Shown in pieces: positions 34,601-41,929 of a stretch of 64,000 bases of DNA. A program made the position numbers and the translations under genes. The notes below the pieces were generated by a model. That model was given only the letters and a program-made list of their open reading frames with translations, was not told where the DNA came from and ran no database searches. How positions within the stretch are numbered: position 1 is the first letter of the stretch; each line of letters starts with the position of its first letter. Source of the stretch: Salinimicrobium sp050750585 (lineage in GTDB: Bacteria > Bacteroidota > Bacteroidia > Flavobacteriales > Flavobacteriaceae); assembly GCF_050750585.1 (NCBI RefSeq), contig NZ_JBOJLM010000006.1, positions 195,723-259,722 on the forward strand. Reading direction: 5' to 3'.

Positions 34601-35386
34601 TTCAAACAAATGTTCATAATTCTTCTTTGACAGCAGTAACTCTTCCTCTGCTGTCTTTCTTCTCGAAACATCGCGAATAATTACTATTGAAGTCCTGGCA
34701 TTTTCAATTTCGTGAAATGATACTGCGGAAAAAATATCTGCAGGAAATGTAGAGCCATCTTTTCTTTTCAGGATCATTTCCCCCACAAAACCGGCTTCTG
34801 AACTTTTGGGTTCCAGAAGTTCTTTCAAAATGGCATTCTCTTCTTCAATAATTCCCCGAAGCCCTATTCCAGACAATTCCTCAGATGTTCTTTGGAACAT
34901 CTTACAGGCCGAAGGATTCGCAGCCAATATACGACCACCGGGTACGGTAAAAAGAACTGCATCTATGCTGTTTTCAAAGATAGACTGATAGGTCATTTTC
35001 GTCTTACCGGCCGATTTTCGGTTTCTTACCTTTATTTTATTCAGAACCAGGGGAAGTCTCTTTAGCCGATCACGAAAAATGTAATCATAAGCTCCTGCCT
35101 CTAAAAGATCAATAGCTTTCTCTTCGTCTTGAGGACCTATTATTAGAACCAGCGGAATTGGTAAATTCTCAATAAGATCTCTGTAAATAGCATCCAGCTT
35201 CTCCTGATATTCGGCAACTACAAGGTTGGGACGGCTCCCATTCCCAAAATGAACGGTATCAATAACCTCTTCTTTCCCTGACAGCATCACCAGGTTATCT
35301 TTCCTTAACACATCAGCCACATCTGCAAAACAACTGTCTGAAGAGGAAAAAAGAATAACATTTTTAGTAACAGCGCTTTCAGGCAT
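31619..35386 (-). CDS. Multi-PAS sensor histidine kinase
   Basis: A 1255-residue kinase with no clear membrane segment. Residues ~1-125 resemble a degenerate receiver (ends YDYIFRDRLKRLPLVLNKIK). About seven PAS/PAC units follow, each with typical starts such as SIFENSIDAVLFTV, HLFEFNPLPNWIFDL, AKFGYWQVGV, LVSKATSDAIYDWDI and ILESIGDAFFTVD. Three PAC ends (DVTERKK or similar) are clear. The HisKA motif is YIISHNLRAPVANIMGLGELL without its first residues, and the ATPase has FYNLIFNSIKYR, FKDNGMGID and GKGMGLFMVKTQ. It probably senses cytoplasmic redox, light or small-molecule cues (inference). A CheY-like partner overlaps its 3' end. Confidence 0.92.
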   Translation of the reverse strand: MPESAVTKNVILFSSSDSCFADVADVLRKDNLVMLSGKEEVIDTVHFGNGSRPNLVVAEYQEKLDAIYRDLIENLPIPLVLIIGPQDEEKAIDLLEAGAYDYIFRDRLKRLPLVLNKIKVRNRKSAGKTKMTYQSIFENSIDAVLFTVPGGRILAANPSACKMFQRTSEELSGIGLRGIIEEENAILKELLEPKSSEAGFVGEMILKRKDGSTFPADIFSAVSFHEIENARTSIVIIRDVSRRKTAEEELLLSKKNYEHLFEFNPLPNWIFDLETLEVLAVNEAAVKHYGYSKEEFLHFHLSDLRPEGELPSLIANLKKIKDEQGGIDVDKFIHKKKDGDLMTVEVHGYSILFNGRHCRLVTCIDITEKERIIKKLEDKSKKLLWAEELAKFGYWQVGVQGNNFFWSDEVYRIWGWKKEDYNLDFEGFLKTIHPDDLETFLQERSAALSGSKDMDFEHRIILPNGSIKWVHEKGKLVKDSSGKPIRLEGSIQDVTDYKNAMLKLKQSESRQRAILKSQTNYLTRIDLQGKYSYVNDKFILDFNWISPNKILVGREAIETVMEYDRLKVSSTFKTCLANPNAVYQVEIDKLQEGGRVKPTLWDFICLTDAEGKPVELQGVGIDITDRVEAERSLKETNARYELVSKATSDAIYDWDIQIDHLFWGEAFYVLFGYTQQDFSLSIDSWAKNIHPDERPLINESLSRTLEGSENHWEAEYRFQNADGKYSFVVERGFILRDENGKALRMVGAIQDVTERKKLEELLDEASKLSRIGSFEFDFIQDTVYWSPVTKEIHEVEPDYKPDYQKGILFCKEGESRNRMVKALKDAVDYNIPYDIEEQIVTAKGNECWVRKIGRPTFVDGKFVRINGSMQDISNIKNSELKALKASEEKQTILESIGDAFFTVDNDWTVTYWNQHAEKLLESKKERVLGENFWKVFPDAVGTKFHTCYHKASREQMIVDFEEYFERVNKWFDVTAYPSKGGLSVYFRDVTERKESELKIVELNKNLKAYTEELVSANKGLEQFSYIISHNLRAPVANIMGLGELLKEDYPLEVKTQFQDELLSNVERLDSIIKDLNNILQVKVDMSEKKEPIVLSELVESVQSGIGQVIQKENVQIITNFSEVPYINSIKTYLHSIFYNLIFNSIKYRRPEVSPVIEITSEEKLGNVCITFKDNGMGIDLSKKGNQIFGLYKRFHHHVEGKGMGLFMVKTQVELLGGEIQVTSEENKGTQFTIEFKPENSVNKLEDEEAGAVYNS

Positions 35387-35915
35387 ACTCGACGAAATAA
35401 TTATTTTTATCGATAAACTACATTAATTGGCGAAATTAGGCTTTTTTTAAGACTGTTTTATTAGCTACCTCAGTTTTAACTAAAATCCTGTTTACGGATC
35501 TTTTTCACCTTCTCTTTTTGTATTTATCACAAGTAAATCTCTGCGGCTTCTAACATTTTAATGTGCAATATTCAAATGTCTCCTAAGATTCGCGGAAGCA
35601 ATCAGACAAGGGTATTTCTTTTCTATCACAGCACCTAAAATCATACCTAATTTTAATGATTTATTTGGAATAATAAGGTGACCAGGATCATAAATAATGT
35701 GCATCCAATATAATACTTTTGCACGCCAAATATAGATCTATATATTGACAGTCAACAACCTACACCTACAGATTTCGTTTTTTAATAAGAACAAATGATG
35801 AGGGAAGAATAAAATTTGGTTAAAAAATGATTCTGGAGCAGCTGCAACTCTATAAAGAATTAAATTTGACCGGTTTTATTTAGTTGAAAAATGAATTTGA
35901 AATAAAAAATTGACC
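35387..35915. other. 529-bp AT-rich intergenic region
   Basis: It lies between the divergent kinase gene and a small plus-strand ORF. It contains TACTTTTG (35714-35721), a good -7 box on the plus strand, followed at 35730-35743 by a perfect 14-bp palindrome ATATAGATCTATAT close to the expected transcription start. An 18-codon ORF begins at 35827 but has no support. No RNA gene or repeat copy was recognised. The region's AT content suggests a long leader or a small RNA. Confidence 0.45.
35714..35743 (+). promoter_or_regulatory. -7 box followed by palindrome at the expected transcription start
   Basis: TACTTTTG (35714-35721) matches the Bacteroidota -7 consensus. ATATAGATCTATAT (35730-35743) is a perfect palindrome that would overlap the start of the transcript, so it could be an operator. 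No good -33 TTTG is seen. Confidence 0.45.
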
Positions 35916-36035
35916 ATGATTAAAAGAATAATTCAAAAAAGCTATGATTATCTGGATTTCCAGGAGAGATCAATGCTCACTATCTTTTTGATTCTCTCGG
36001 TAATTTTAACTGCCATACTTACCTGGGGCACATAA
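35916..36035 (+). CDS. Small single-pass membrane protein, 39 residues
   Basis: A short ORF starting MIKRIIQKSYDYLDFQE, with a basic/amphipathic head, then one strongly hydrophobic helix (MLTIFLILSVILTAILTW) and stop. The stop codon abuts the convergent ligA stop (36036). A -7 box lies about 195 nt upstream. The membrane-helix layout is unlikely by chance in AT-rich noncoding DNA, but there is no recognisable family. Function unknown. Confidence 0.55.
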   Translation: MIKRIIQKSYDYLDFQERSMLTIFLILSVILTAILTWGT

Positions 36036-38027
36036 CTATTTAATCATTTCGAGGAACTTTTCTTCATCAATGATTGTGATCTGGAGACTTTCAGCTTTAG
36101 CGAGTTTGCTAGGGCCCATGTTTTCACCTGCTACTACATAGCTGGTTTTTGAAGAAATAGAGCCTGAAACTTTTCCGCCGTTATCTTCAATGAGCTTCTT
36201 AAGGTCATTGCGGGACATTTCAAAAACTCCTGAAACTACAAAGGTTTGGCCTTCCAGTTTGTTTGTTTGTCCGGCAAGTTTCTCGGCAGAGATCTCTAAT
36301 TGCAACCCGTAACCTTTCAGTCGTTCCACATTGTTCAAGTTCTCTTCATCTGCAAAGAACTCCACCACACTTTCGGCAATTCGCTCCCCTATCTCATCAA
36401 CATTTTCTAATTCCTGCTGATTTGCTTTTTTCAAAGCATCAATGTTCTTAAATTCTTTAGCCAGCTTTTTGGCTACAGTTTCCCCCACATAGCGGATTCC
36501 CAACGCGAAAAGTACCCGTTCAAATGGGATCTGCTTAGAGTTCTCTATACCATTGATCAAATTTTCAGCCGATTTTTCAGCCATACGCTCCAGCGGCAGG
36601 ATCTGTTCTTTCTTCAACTCATAAAGATCAGCGTAATTTCCAATGAGACCTTCATTCACTAGAAGTGCCACAGTTTCACCTCCCAAACCTTCAATATCCA
36701 TCGCTTTCCTCGAAATATAATGCTGGATCCTTCCAATGATCTGTGGCGGACAACCATTAAAGTTAGGACAGTAATGCTGTGCCTCTCCTTCATTTCTCAC
36801 CAACTCAGTATCACATTCCGGGCAATTGGTGATATATTGGGTAGGATTGGAATCCGGGTCTCTTTTGGTGAAATCTACCCCAACGATCTTCGGAATGATC
36901 TCCCCTCCTTTCTCCACATAAACCTCGTCCCCTTCCCGAACGTCAAGTTTCTCTATTTGATCGGCATTGTGAAGCGAAGCCCTTTTCACCGTTGTACCTC
37001 CAAGCTGCACCGGCTCAAGATTTGCTACCGGAGTTATCGCTCCTGTGCGGCCCACCTGATAGCTGATCTTGTTCAATTTCGTAGAAACCTGTTCGGCTTT
37101 AAATTTATAAGCCATAGCCCAACGCGGTGCTTTGGCTGTATATCCCAGCTCTTCCTGCTGGTGCAGGCTGTTAACTTTCACCACCACCCCATCGGTCTCA
37201 TAAGGCAAATCGTGCCGGTGCACATCCCAGTAATTCACAAACTCCATCACCTCTTTCAGGTTTTTGGCCAGTGTAGCTTCCGCAGGAATTTTAAAGCCCC
37301 ACTCCCTCGCTTTTTCCAGCCCTTCATACTGCGACTTGATCCCTGGAAGATTTCCGGTTAAGCTGAACAAAAGACAATCTAAAGGCCGCCTAGCCACTTC
37401 GGCACTATCCTGCAACTTCAGGCTTCCCGAAGCTGTATTTCGCGGATTCGCATAAGGCTCTTCTCCGGCCTCCACTCGCGCAGCATTAAGCTGGGCGAAA
37501 CCTTCGTACGGAAGCACAATTTCGCCCCTAATCTCAAATTTTTCGGGAAAATCACCTTTCAGTCTTAGAGGAACAGACCTTATGGTTCGTACATTATTTG
37601 TTACATCATCGCCCTGAATCCCGTCGCCGCGGGTAACGGCCTGCTTAAATTCCCCTTTTTCATAGGTAAGACTAATTGATGCCCCGTCATACTTCAATTC
37701 ACAGGTAAAATTAACCTCTCCATCAACCTGTTTTTCTATTCTTTTCTCCCAGTTTTCAAGGTCTTCCTTAGAATAAGAATTATCAAGCGAATACATCCTG
37801 TGCTCATGCACCACGGTGGCAAAATTTTTAGTGACAGCCCCACCAACTCTTAAAGTTGGGGAGTTCTCATCATAAAATTCGGGATGTTTCTCTTCAAACT
37901 CCTGTAGCTCCTTCAGTTTTTGATCAAAGTCATAGTCGGATATTTCCGGCTTATCGAGTACGTAATACAGGTGGTTGTGGCGGTGAAGTTCTTCCCGCAG
38001 CTTTTTTATTTTTTCTTCAGGTTTCAT
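36036..38027 (-). CDS. ligA: NAD-dependent DNA ligase
   Basis: A 663-residue ligase sealing nicks during replication and repair. The adenylation motif CELKYDGASISLTYEKG contains the nucleotidyl lysine (about residue 115), with the NAD-binding Ia domain before it. An OB domain follows (VGRTGAITPVANLEPV). A four-Cys zinc finger (CPECDTELVRNEGEAQHYC and following), HhH repeats (IEGLGGETVALLVNEG, NVDEIGERIAESV) and a C-terminal BRCT domain (KLEGQTFVVSGVFEMSR) complete the canonical order. The start overlaps the VOC gene stop by 4 nt, making ligA the last gene of prmC-VOC-ligA. Confidence 0.98.
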   Translation of the reverse strand: MKPEEKIKKLREELHRHNHLYYVLDKPEISDYDFDQKLKELQEFEEKHPEFYDENSPTLRVGGAVTKNFATVVHEHRMYSLDNSYSKEDLENWEKRIEKQVDGEVNFTCELKYDGASISLTYEKGEFKQAVTRGDGIQGDDVTNNVRTIRSVPLRLKGDFPEKFEIRGEIVLPYEGFAQLNAARVEAGEEPYANPRNTASGSLKLQDSAEVARRPLDCLLFSLTGNLPGIKSQYEGLEKAREWGFKIPAEATLAKNLKEVMEFVNYWDVHRHDLPYETDGVVVKVNSLHQQEELGYTAKAPRWAMAYKFKAEQVSTKLNKISYQVGRTGAITPVANLEPVQLGGTTVKRASLHNADQIEKLDVREGDEVYVEKGGEIIPKIVGVDFTKRDPDSNPTQYITNCPECDTELVRNEGEAQHYCPNFNGCPPQIIGRIQHYISRKAMDIEGLGGETVALLVNEGLIGNYADLYELKKEQILPLERMAEKSAENLINGIENSKQIPFERVLFALGIRYVGETVAKKLAKEFKNIDALKKANQQELENVDEIGERIAESVVEFFADEENLNNVERLKGYGLQLEISAEKLAGQTNKLEGQTFVVSGVFEMSRNDLKKLIEDNGGKVSGSISSKTSYVVAGENMGPSKLAKAESLQITIIDEEKFLEMIK

Positions 38028-38689
38028 AGAAGACTTAGTCTTTCGTGCTTAAATGAGGCTCCAAAAATGGCATTTTGGAGAGATATTTTTATTTCAAAAG
38101 GAGATGGGTACGCTTTGTCACCAACGGGTATCCAGTCTTTTTGTTCTTTGTTTATTATAATGAAAAGCCCTCCGTCATCACCGGTGGCACAAAAATGTTC
38201 ATAATCCCCGGTGAACTTTGTAAGGCCGAAATTGGAATTTAGAAAATTAAACTGCTCTTCCACATTCGAGGTGGCAAGGCCAATTTCACTGATCCCTTTA
38301 ATGCTTGCTGAAGAAAATTCTTCGGAAGCAGATTCAAACATATACCGGCGGGAAATAAATTCGAGGATATTCGAATCTTTGTCATAAAAATAAACCGATT
38401 TCGCCTGCCACGCGGGGAAATCAATAATTTCATTGCCATCATCAGGTAGAATTTCCACTCGCTGCTTTAACCAGTGAAGAGCCTTTTCTTCCTGAAGTGC
38501 CGTAATGTGAAAAGCAATATGATAAGGAGTGGCGTTTTTGTCCTCTTCAAATTCGAGGCTCGAAAAACCCGTTTTCACCCGGAAATTTTCTTCTGAAATT
38601 TTCTCCACCGGCAGCCCCAGCACTTCGCCATAAAAGCGGAACTGCGCCCTGACATTCGGAGTGTAAAGCTTCAGAAATTCGATTCTCAT
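38024..38689 (-). CDS. VOC-superfamily (glyoxalase/bleomycin-resistance-like) protein
   Basis: A 221-residue protein with two beta-alpha-beta-beta-beta modules. The first (FLKLYTPNVRAQFRFYGEVLGLPV to VYFYDKDSNILEFISR) is the canonical VOC motif pair; the second (ISEIGLATSNVEEQFNFLNSNFGL) is similar. Metal and substrate are not predictable. The extreme C-terminus (LQNAIFGASFKHE) is encoded across a palindrome copy (38063-38076), so the repeat appears to have remodelled the end of this gene. It overlaps prmC upstream and ligA downstream by 4 nt each. Confidence 0.85.
   Translation of the reverse strand: MRIEFLKLYTPNVRAQFRFYGEVLGLPVEKISEENFRVKTGFSSLEFEEDKNATPYHIAFHITALQEEKALHWLKQRVEILPDDGNEIIDFPAWQAKSVYFYDKDSNILEFISRRYMFESASEEFSSASIKGISEIGLATSNVEEQFNFLNSNFGLTKFTGDYEHFCATGDDGGLFIIINKEQKDWIPVGDKAYPSPFEIKISLQNAIFGASFKHERLSLL
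38059..38080. repeat. Dispersed palindrome, copy 11, inside the VOC gene
   Basis: Core AAAAATGGCATTTT (38063-38076), flanked by CTCC and GGAG to make a 22-bp palindrome with near-perfect arms. It encodes LQNAIFGAS on the minus strand. Confidence 0.7.
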
Positions 38690-39531
38690 GATTTTATTCC
38701 TCTTAGCATGCGATCTACCCCGAAAATATCCTTTTTTAAGCTGGTTTCGAAATTTTTTTCAGCTAAAAGTGCTTCCGTATCTTCTCCCAGGTACTGGTTG
38801 ATCTCAAAGTAAAGTTTCCCGCCCGGTTGAAGGTTATCGGTTGCCAGCTCTGTTATTTTCCGGTAGAAGATCAATGGATCCTGGTCCTTTACATAAAGTG
38901 CAGTTATGGGCTCGTATTCAAGTACATTGCGCTGCATTTCCTTTTTTTCGAGCTCCCGCACATAAGGCGGATTGGAAACTATCACATCAAACTTTGCAGG
39001 CAGCCCTTCAGCCGCAAGAATATCTTTTTCAATAAAGTTCACTGCTACTTCATTTAAATCGGCATTGCGTTTTGCTGTTTCCAGAGCTTTTTCTGAAATA
39101 TCTATGGCTATGATTTCGGCTTTGGGTAAATGTTTTGCGAGGGAAATTACAATACACCCGCTGCCAGTGCCAATGTCTAAAATCTTTATTTCTTCGGAAG
39201 CATCAATGTCGTCAAGCATCCATTGCACCAGCTCCTCGGTCTCCGGCCTCGGAATTAGCACGTTTGAATTCACCTGAAAATTTAATCCGAAGAATTCTGT
39301 TGTTCCGGTAATATACTGGAGGGGTTCATGCTGCCGAAGCCTTTGTAAAGCAGCCCTGAGCTTCTCCTCAACTTCTTCCGAAAGTTCCCGCTGCGGATTC
39401 AAAGCAAGATCTAACCTGGTGAGTCCGGTAAACTCCTGAAGCAAAATATTAAAGAAAGAACCAATTTCCTCCTTGGGATACTCTCCCGCTAAGGTGTCAA
39501 AAAAGGTATTTTTGAAGGCTGTTATTTTCAT
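38686..39531 (-). CDS. prmC: Peptide chain release factor N(5)-glutamine methyltransferase
   Basis: A 281-residue SAM-dependent methyltransferase that modifies the GGQ glutamine of release factors. The N-terminal helical domain leads to the SAM motif ILDIGTGSGCIVISLA (about residues 114-129) and the hallmark VIVSNPPYVRELEKKE (about 181-196, NPPY). LIPRPETEELVQWM is also a PrmC signature. It is the first gene of the prmC-VOC-ligA operon. Normal length. Confidence 0.96.
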   Translation of the reverse strand: MKITAFKNTFFDTLAGEYPKEEIGSFFNILLQEFTGLTRLDLALNPQRELSEEVEEKLRAALQRLRQHEPLQYITGTTEFFGLNFQVNSNVLIPRPETEELVQWMLDDIDASEEIKILDIGTGSGCIVISLAKHLPKAEIIAIDISEKALETAKRNADLNEVAVNFIEKDILAAEGLPAKFDVIVSNPPYVRELEKKEMQRNVLEYEPITALYVKDQDPLIFYRKITELATDNLQPGGKLYFEINQYLGEDTEALLAEKNFETSLKKDIFGVDRMLRGIKS

Positions 39532-39664
39532 TCTTTTTTAACTGGTCTGTTTTCTCGCAGAGGGCGCAAAGATTTCCGCAAAGAGCGCAAAGATCTTACA
39601 AAAAATATTTCCCGCAGATTTCGCAGAACTCCTGGTTTGTGGTTTTTGGTTTGTAGTGCTTGAT

Positions 39665-39744
39665 ATTTGGTATTTATACTTGGTATTTGGTGCTTGGTTT
39701 TTGGTGCTTGGTGCTTGGTACTTGGTACTTGGTACTTGGTGCTT
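39665..39744. repeat. Heptanucleotide tandem repeat, unit (A/G)CTTGGT
   Basis: Nine consecutive 7-bp units (ACTTGGT, ATTTGGT, GCTTGGT, TTTTGGT, then GCTTGGT twice, then ACTTGGT three times) occupy 39678-39740, with a further ATTTGGT at 39665 and a partial unit at the end. It lies between prmC and the acetyltransferase gene. The adjacent 39550-39630 holds GCGCAAAGAT and CGCAGATTT repeats. Confidence 0.8.
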
Positions 39745-39763
39745 AAAATATTGGAATTTTAGA

Positions 39764-40249
39764 TCAAAGATCTTTAATCAACCATACAGTACAATTGTAA
39801 TGTCCCGTGTCACCCAAGGGTTTTTCCAGAGCTTCAAACCCGGACCGCAGATAGAGCTTCTGCGCCTGTTTCATATAAGGCAGGGTTTCAATATAACATT
39901 TTTGGAACCCCTGCTCTTTGGCAAATTCAAGGCAGGTAGTCATCATTTGGGCACCCACACCCTTTCCTCTCACTTCAGGTAAAAAATACATTTTCTGAAG
40001 TTCACAAATAGCTCCTTCAAAATTGGCTAAAGGTGCAATTCCTGCGCCTCCAATGATCTTACCTTCTGCTTCCACAACAAAATATGCCATTTTTGGCGCA
40101 TCATATTCTGCATGCATATCTTCAAGGGCAGCATCTTCGTAAGCTGTTCCCACTTTTGGAACACCCATTTCTACCAGCACACTCCTGATTAAGTCTTTAA
40201 CCTGCTCATTATCTTCGGGTTTAATTTCCCGTATTACATAACTGCTCAT
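39764..40249 (-). CDS. GNAT-family N-acetyltransferase
   Basis: A 161-residue acetyl-CoA-dependent acetyltransferase. The acetyl-CoA binding site is LQKMYFLPEVRGKGVGAQMM (about residues 83-102, R-G-x-G-x-G/A type), with the C-terminal IETLPYMKQAQKLYLRSGF. The acceptor is unknown. It is transcribed divergently from ribD, 23 nt away. The end of the frame lies next to a heptanucleotide repeat tract. Confidence 0.9.
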   Translation of the reverse strand: MSSYVIREIKPEDNEQVKDLIRSVLVEMGVPKVGTAYEDAALEDMHAEYDAPKMAYFVVEAEGKIIGGAGIAPLANFEGAICELQKMYFLPEVRGKGVGAQMMTTCLEFAKEQGFQKCYIETLPYMKQAQKLYLRSGFEALEKPLGDTGHYNCTVWLIKDL

Positions 40250-40265
40250 TATCTCTATTAAATGC

Positions 40266-40273
40266 TATTTTTG
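40266..40273 (+). promoter_or_regulatory. -7 box overlapping the ribD start region
   Basis: TATTTTTG matches TAnnTTTG. Its last base is the first base of one candidate GTG start (40273), so that start cannot be used if this promoter is. The GTG at 40279 or the ATG at 40288 would be leaderless or nearly so. No clear -33 element is visible. Confidence 0.4.
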
Positions 40274-40278
40274 TGACG

Positions 40279-41328
40279 GTGAAGATACATGAAAAATACA
40301 TAAACCGCTGTATTCAGCTGGCGCAAAACGGGCTGGGAAGGACCTCTCCCAACCCCGTGGTGGGCAGTGTTATTGTTCATAATGAGGTGATTATTGGCGA
40401 AGGCTGGCATCAAAAATCCGGCGAACCTCATGCCGAAGTAAATGCAGTGAATTCGGTAAAAGATAAAAGTCTGCTTCCAAAGTCTACTATTTATGTGAGC
40501 CTCGAACCCTGCAGCCATTACGGCAAAACTCCTCCCTGCAGCAACCTGATCATTGACTGCGGAATCAAAAAAGTAGTTATTGGAACTGTAGATCCATTTT
40601 CGGAAGTTGCCGGCAAGGGAATCAAGAAGCTTATGGACGCCGGTTGCGAGGTGAGAGTGGGCGTTCTGGAACAGGAATGCCGTGAGCTCAACAAACGTTT
40701 TTTCACCTTTCACACAAAAAAGCGCCCTTATATTATTCTGAAATGGGCACAGAGCAGCGACGGATTTTTAGCGCCCTTACCTCTCAAAAATGTCGAAAGA
40801 AAGCCCGTTTGGATCACCGGAAAATACTCAAAACAGCTGGTTCACAAATGGCGCGCCGAAGAACAGGCGATTTTGGTGGGCACGAACACTGCCGTAGCCG
40901 ATAACCCGCAACTTAACACCCGCTTGTGGCAGGGAAATGACCCGGTTAGGGTTGTACTGGACAGAAACCTGAGAATTCCGACAGATTCTCACCTTTTTGA
41001 CGGATCGGTGAAGACCATTGTTCTTACTGAAGATCCTTCAGAAAAAATGTTGTCTAAAAATGTCATTTTTGAGACCCTTGATTTTGAAGGAGCCCTGGCG
41101 CAACAGGTTTGTGAGGTACTTTTCCGTCACGAAATTCAGTCGGTGATCATTGAAGGCGGCCGGCAAACCCTGCAGACCTTTATTGATGCCGATTTATGGG
41201 ATGAAGCCAGGATTTTCACCGGAAAAACCCATTTTAAAGAGGGAATTAAAGCTCCCGAAGTTACCGGCAGGCTCATTTCTGAAACAAAAGTGGACCAGGA
41301 CCACCTAAAAGTTATTTTCAATGATTAA
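40279..41328 (+). CDS. ribD: Bifunctional diaminohydroxyphosphoribosylaminopyrimidine deaminase / 5-amino-6-uracil reductase
   Basis: A riboflavin-synthesis enzyme of about 349 residues. The N-terminal deaminase has the zinc motifs PHAEVNAV and PCSHYGKTPPC; NPVVGSVIV marks the substrate site. The C-terminal reductase (from about residue 145) has KWAQSSDGFLA, VGTNTAVADNPQLNTR and VIIEGGRQTLQTF. The frame opens at a GTG at 40273, but 40279 (VKIHEKYI) matches the family N-terminus and the promoter. A palindrome copy (41056-41070) in the reductase is read as SKNVIFETLD, an insertion-like segment. The gene overlaps the following HAD gene by 8 nt. Confidence 0.95.
   Translation: MKIHEKYINRCIQLAQNGLGRTSPNPVVGSVIVHNEVIIGEGWHQKSGEPHAEVNAVNSVKDKSLLPKSTIYVSLEPCSHYGKTPPCSNLIIDCGIKKVVIGTVDPFSEVAGKGIKKLMDAGCEVRVGVLEQECRELNKRFFTFHTKKRPYIILKWAQSSDGFLAPLPLKNVERKPVWITGKYSKQLVHKWRAEEQAILVGTNTAVADNPQLNTRLWQGNDPVRVVLDRNLRIPTDSHLFDGSVKTIVLTEDPSEKMLSKNVIFETLDFEGALAQQVCEVLFRHEIQSVIIEGGRQTLQTFIDADLWDEARIFTGKTHFKEGIKAPEVTGRLISETKVDQDHLKVIFND
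41056..41070. repeat. Dispersed palindrome, copy 12, inside ribD
   Basis: AAAAATGTCATTTTT followed by GAGACCC, a full core read in frame as SKNVIFETL within the reductase domain. A half-site AAAAATGTC also occurs at 40786-40794 with CTCTC to its left, again inside ribD. Confidence 0.75.
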
Positions 41329-41929
41329 AACCATCATATTTGATTTTGGAGATGTGTTTCTCAACCTCGATAAACCGGCTACGGCACGGGAATTAAAGAA
41401 GTTCGAAATATCTCATTTTTCAGAGGAAATGCTGCAGCAAAACATGGCCTATGAAAAGGGATTAATCTCTTCGGAAGCATTCATTTCAGGGTATAGCAAA
41501 TCTTTTCCGCAGTTGACTTCAGAAGCATTTGTAAATTCGTGGAATTCCATTTTGATTGATTTTCCGAAGCACCGGCTTGAATTTCTTCAGCAGTTAAAAG
41601 AAGAGGGGAAATACAAACTCATCTTGTTGAGCAACACCAACCATATTCATATTGACTGGGTAAAACAGCATATTTCATTTTTTGAAGATTTTAAAAACAG
41701 TTTTGATGCATTTTACCTTTCCCAGGAGATCAACCTTCGAAAACCCGATCCTGAAATCTACAGTTTTGTACTGCAACAACACGATCTTAATCCGGAGGAG
41801 ACACTTTTTATTGACGACACCCCCGAAAATACAGAAGCGGCTGCTAAATTTGGCATTCACACCTGGAATATTGATCCTGTAAATGAGGATGTGGTCGATC
41901 TATTCACCATTAAAAGCGATTTGTTTTGA
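41321..41929 (+). CDS. HAD-superfamily hydrolase, subfamily IA
   Basis: A 202-residue phosphatase-like protein. Motif I is IFDFGDVFLNLD (residues 5-16, nucleophile Asp), motif II is LILLSNTNHIH (about 98-108), motif III is the lysine in LRKPDPEIY (about 138-146) and motif IV is LFIDDTPENTEAA (about 157-169). In this operon position beside ribD it might be the dephosphorylating enzyme of riboflavin synthesis, but its substrate is not established. It overlaps ribD by 8 nt and the next gene by 4 nt. Confidence 0.9.
   Translation: MIKTIIFDFGDVFLNLDKPATARELKKFEISHFSEEMLQQNMAYEKGLISSEAFISGYSKSFPQLTSEAFVNSWNSILIDFPKHRLEFLQQLKEEGKYKLILLSNTNHIHIDWVKQHISFFEDFKNSFDAFYLSQEINLRKPDPEIYSFVLQQHDLNPEETLFIDDTPENTEAAAKFGIHTWNIDPVNEDVVDLFTIKSDLF

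Noticed and set aside
35827..35883. 18-codon ORF upstream of the small membrane protein
   Set aside because: Too short, with no ribosome-binding signal or coding pattern; treated as part of the leader.
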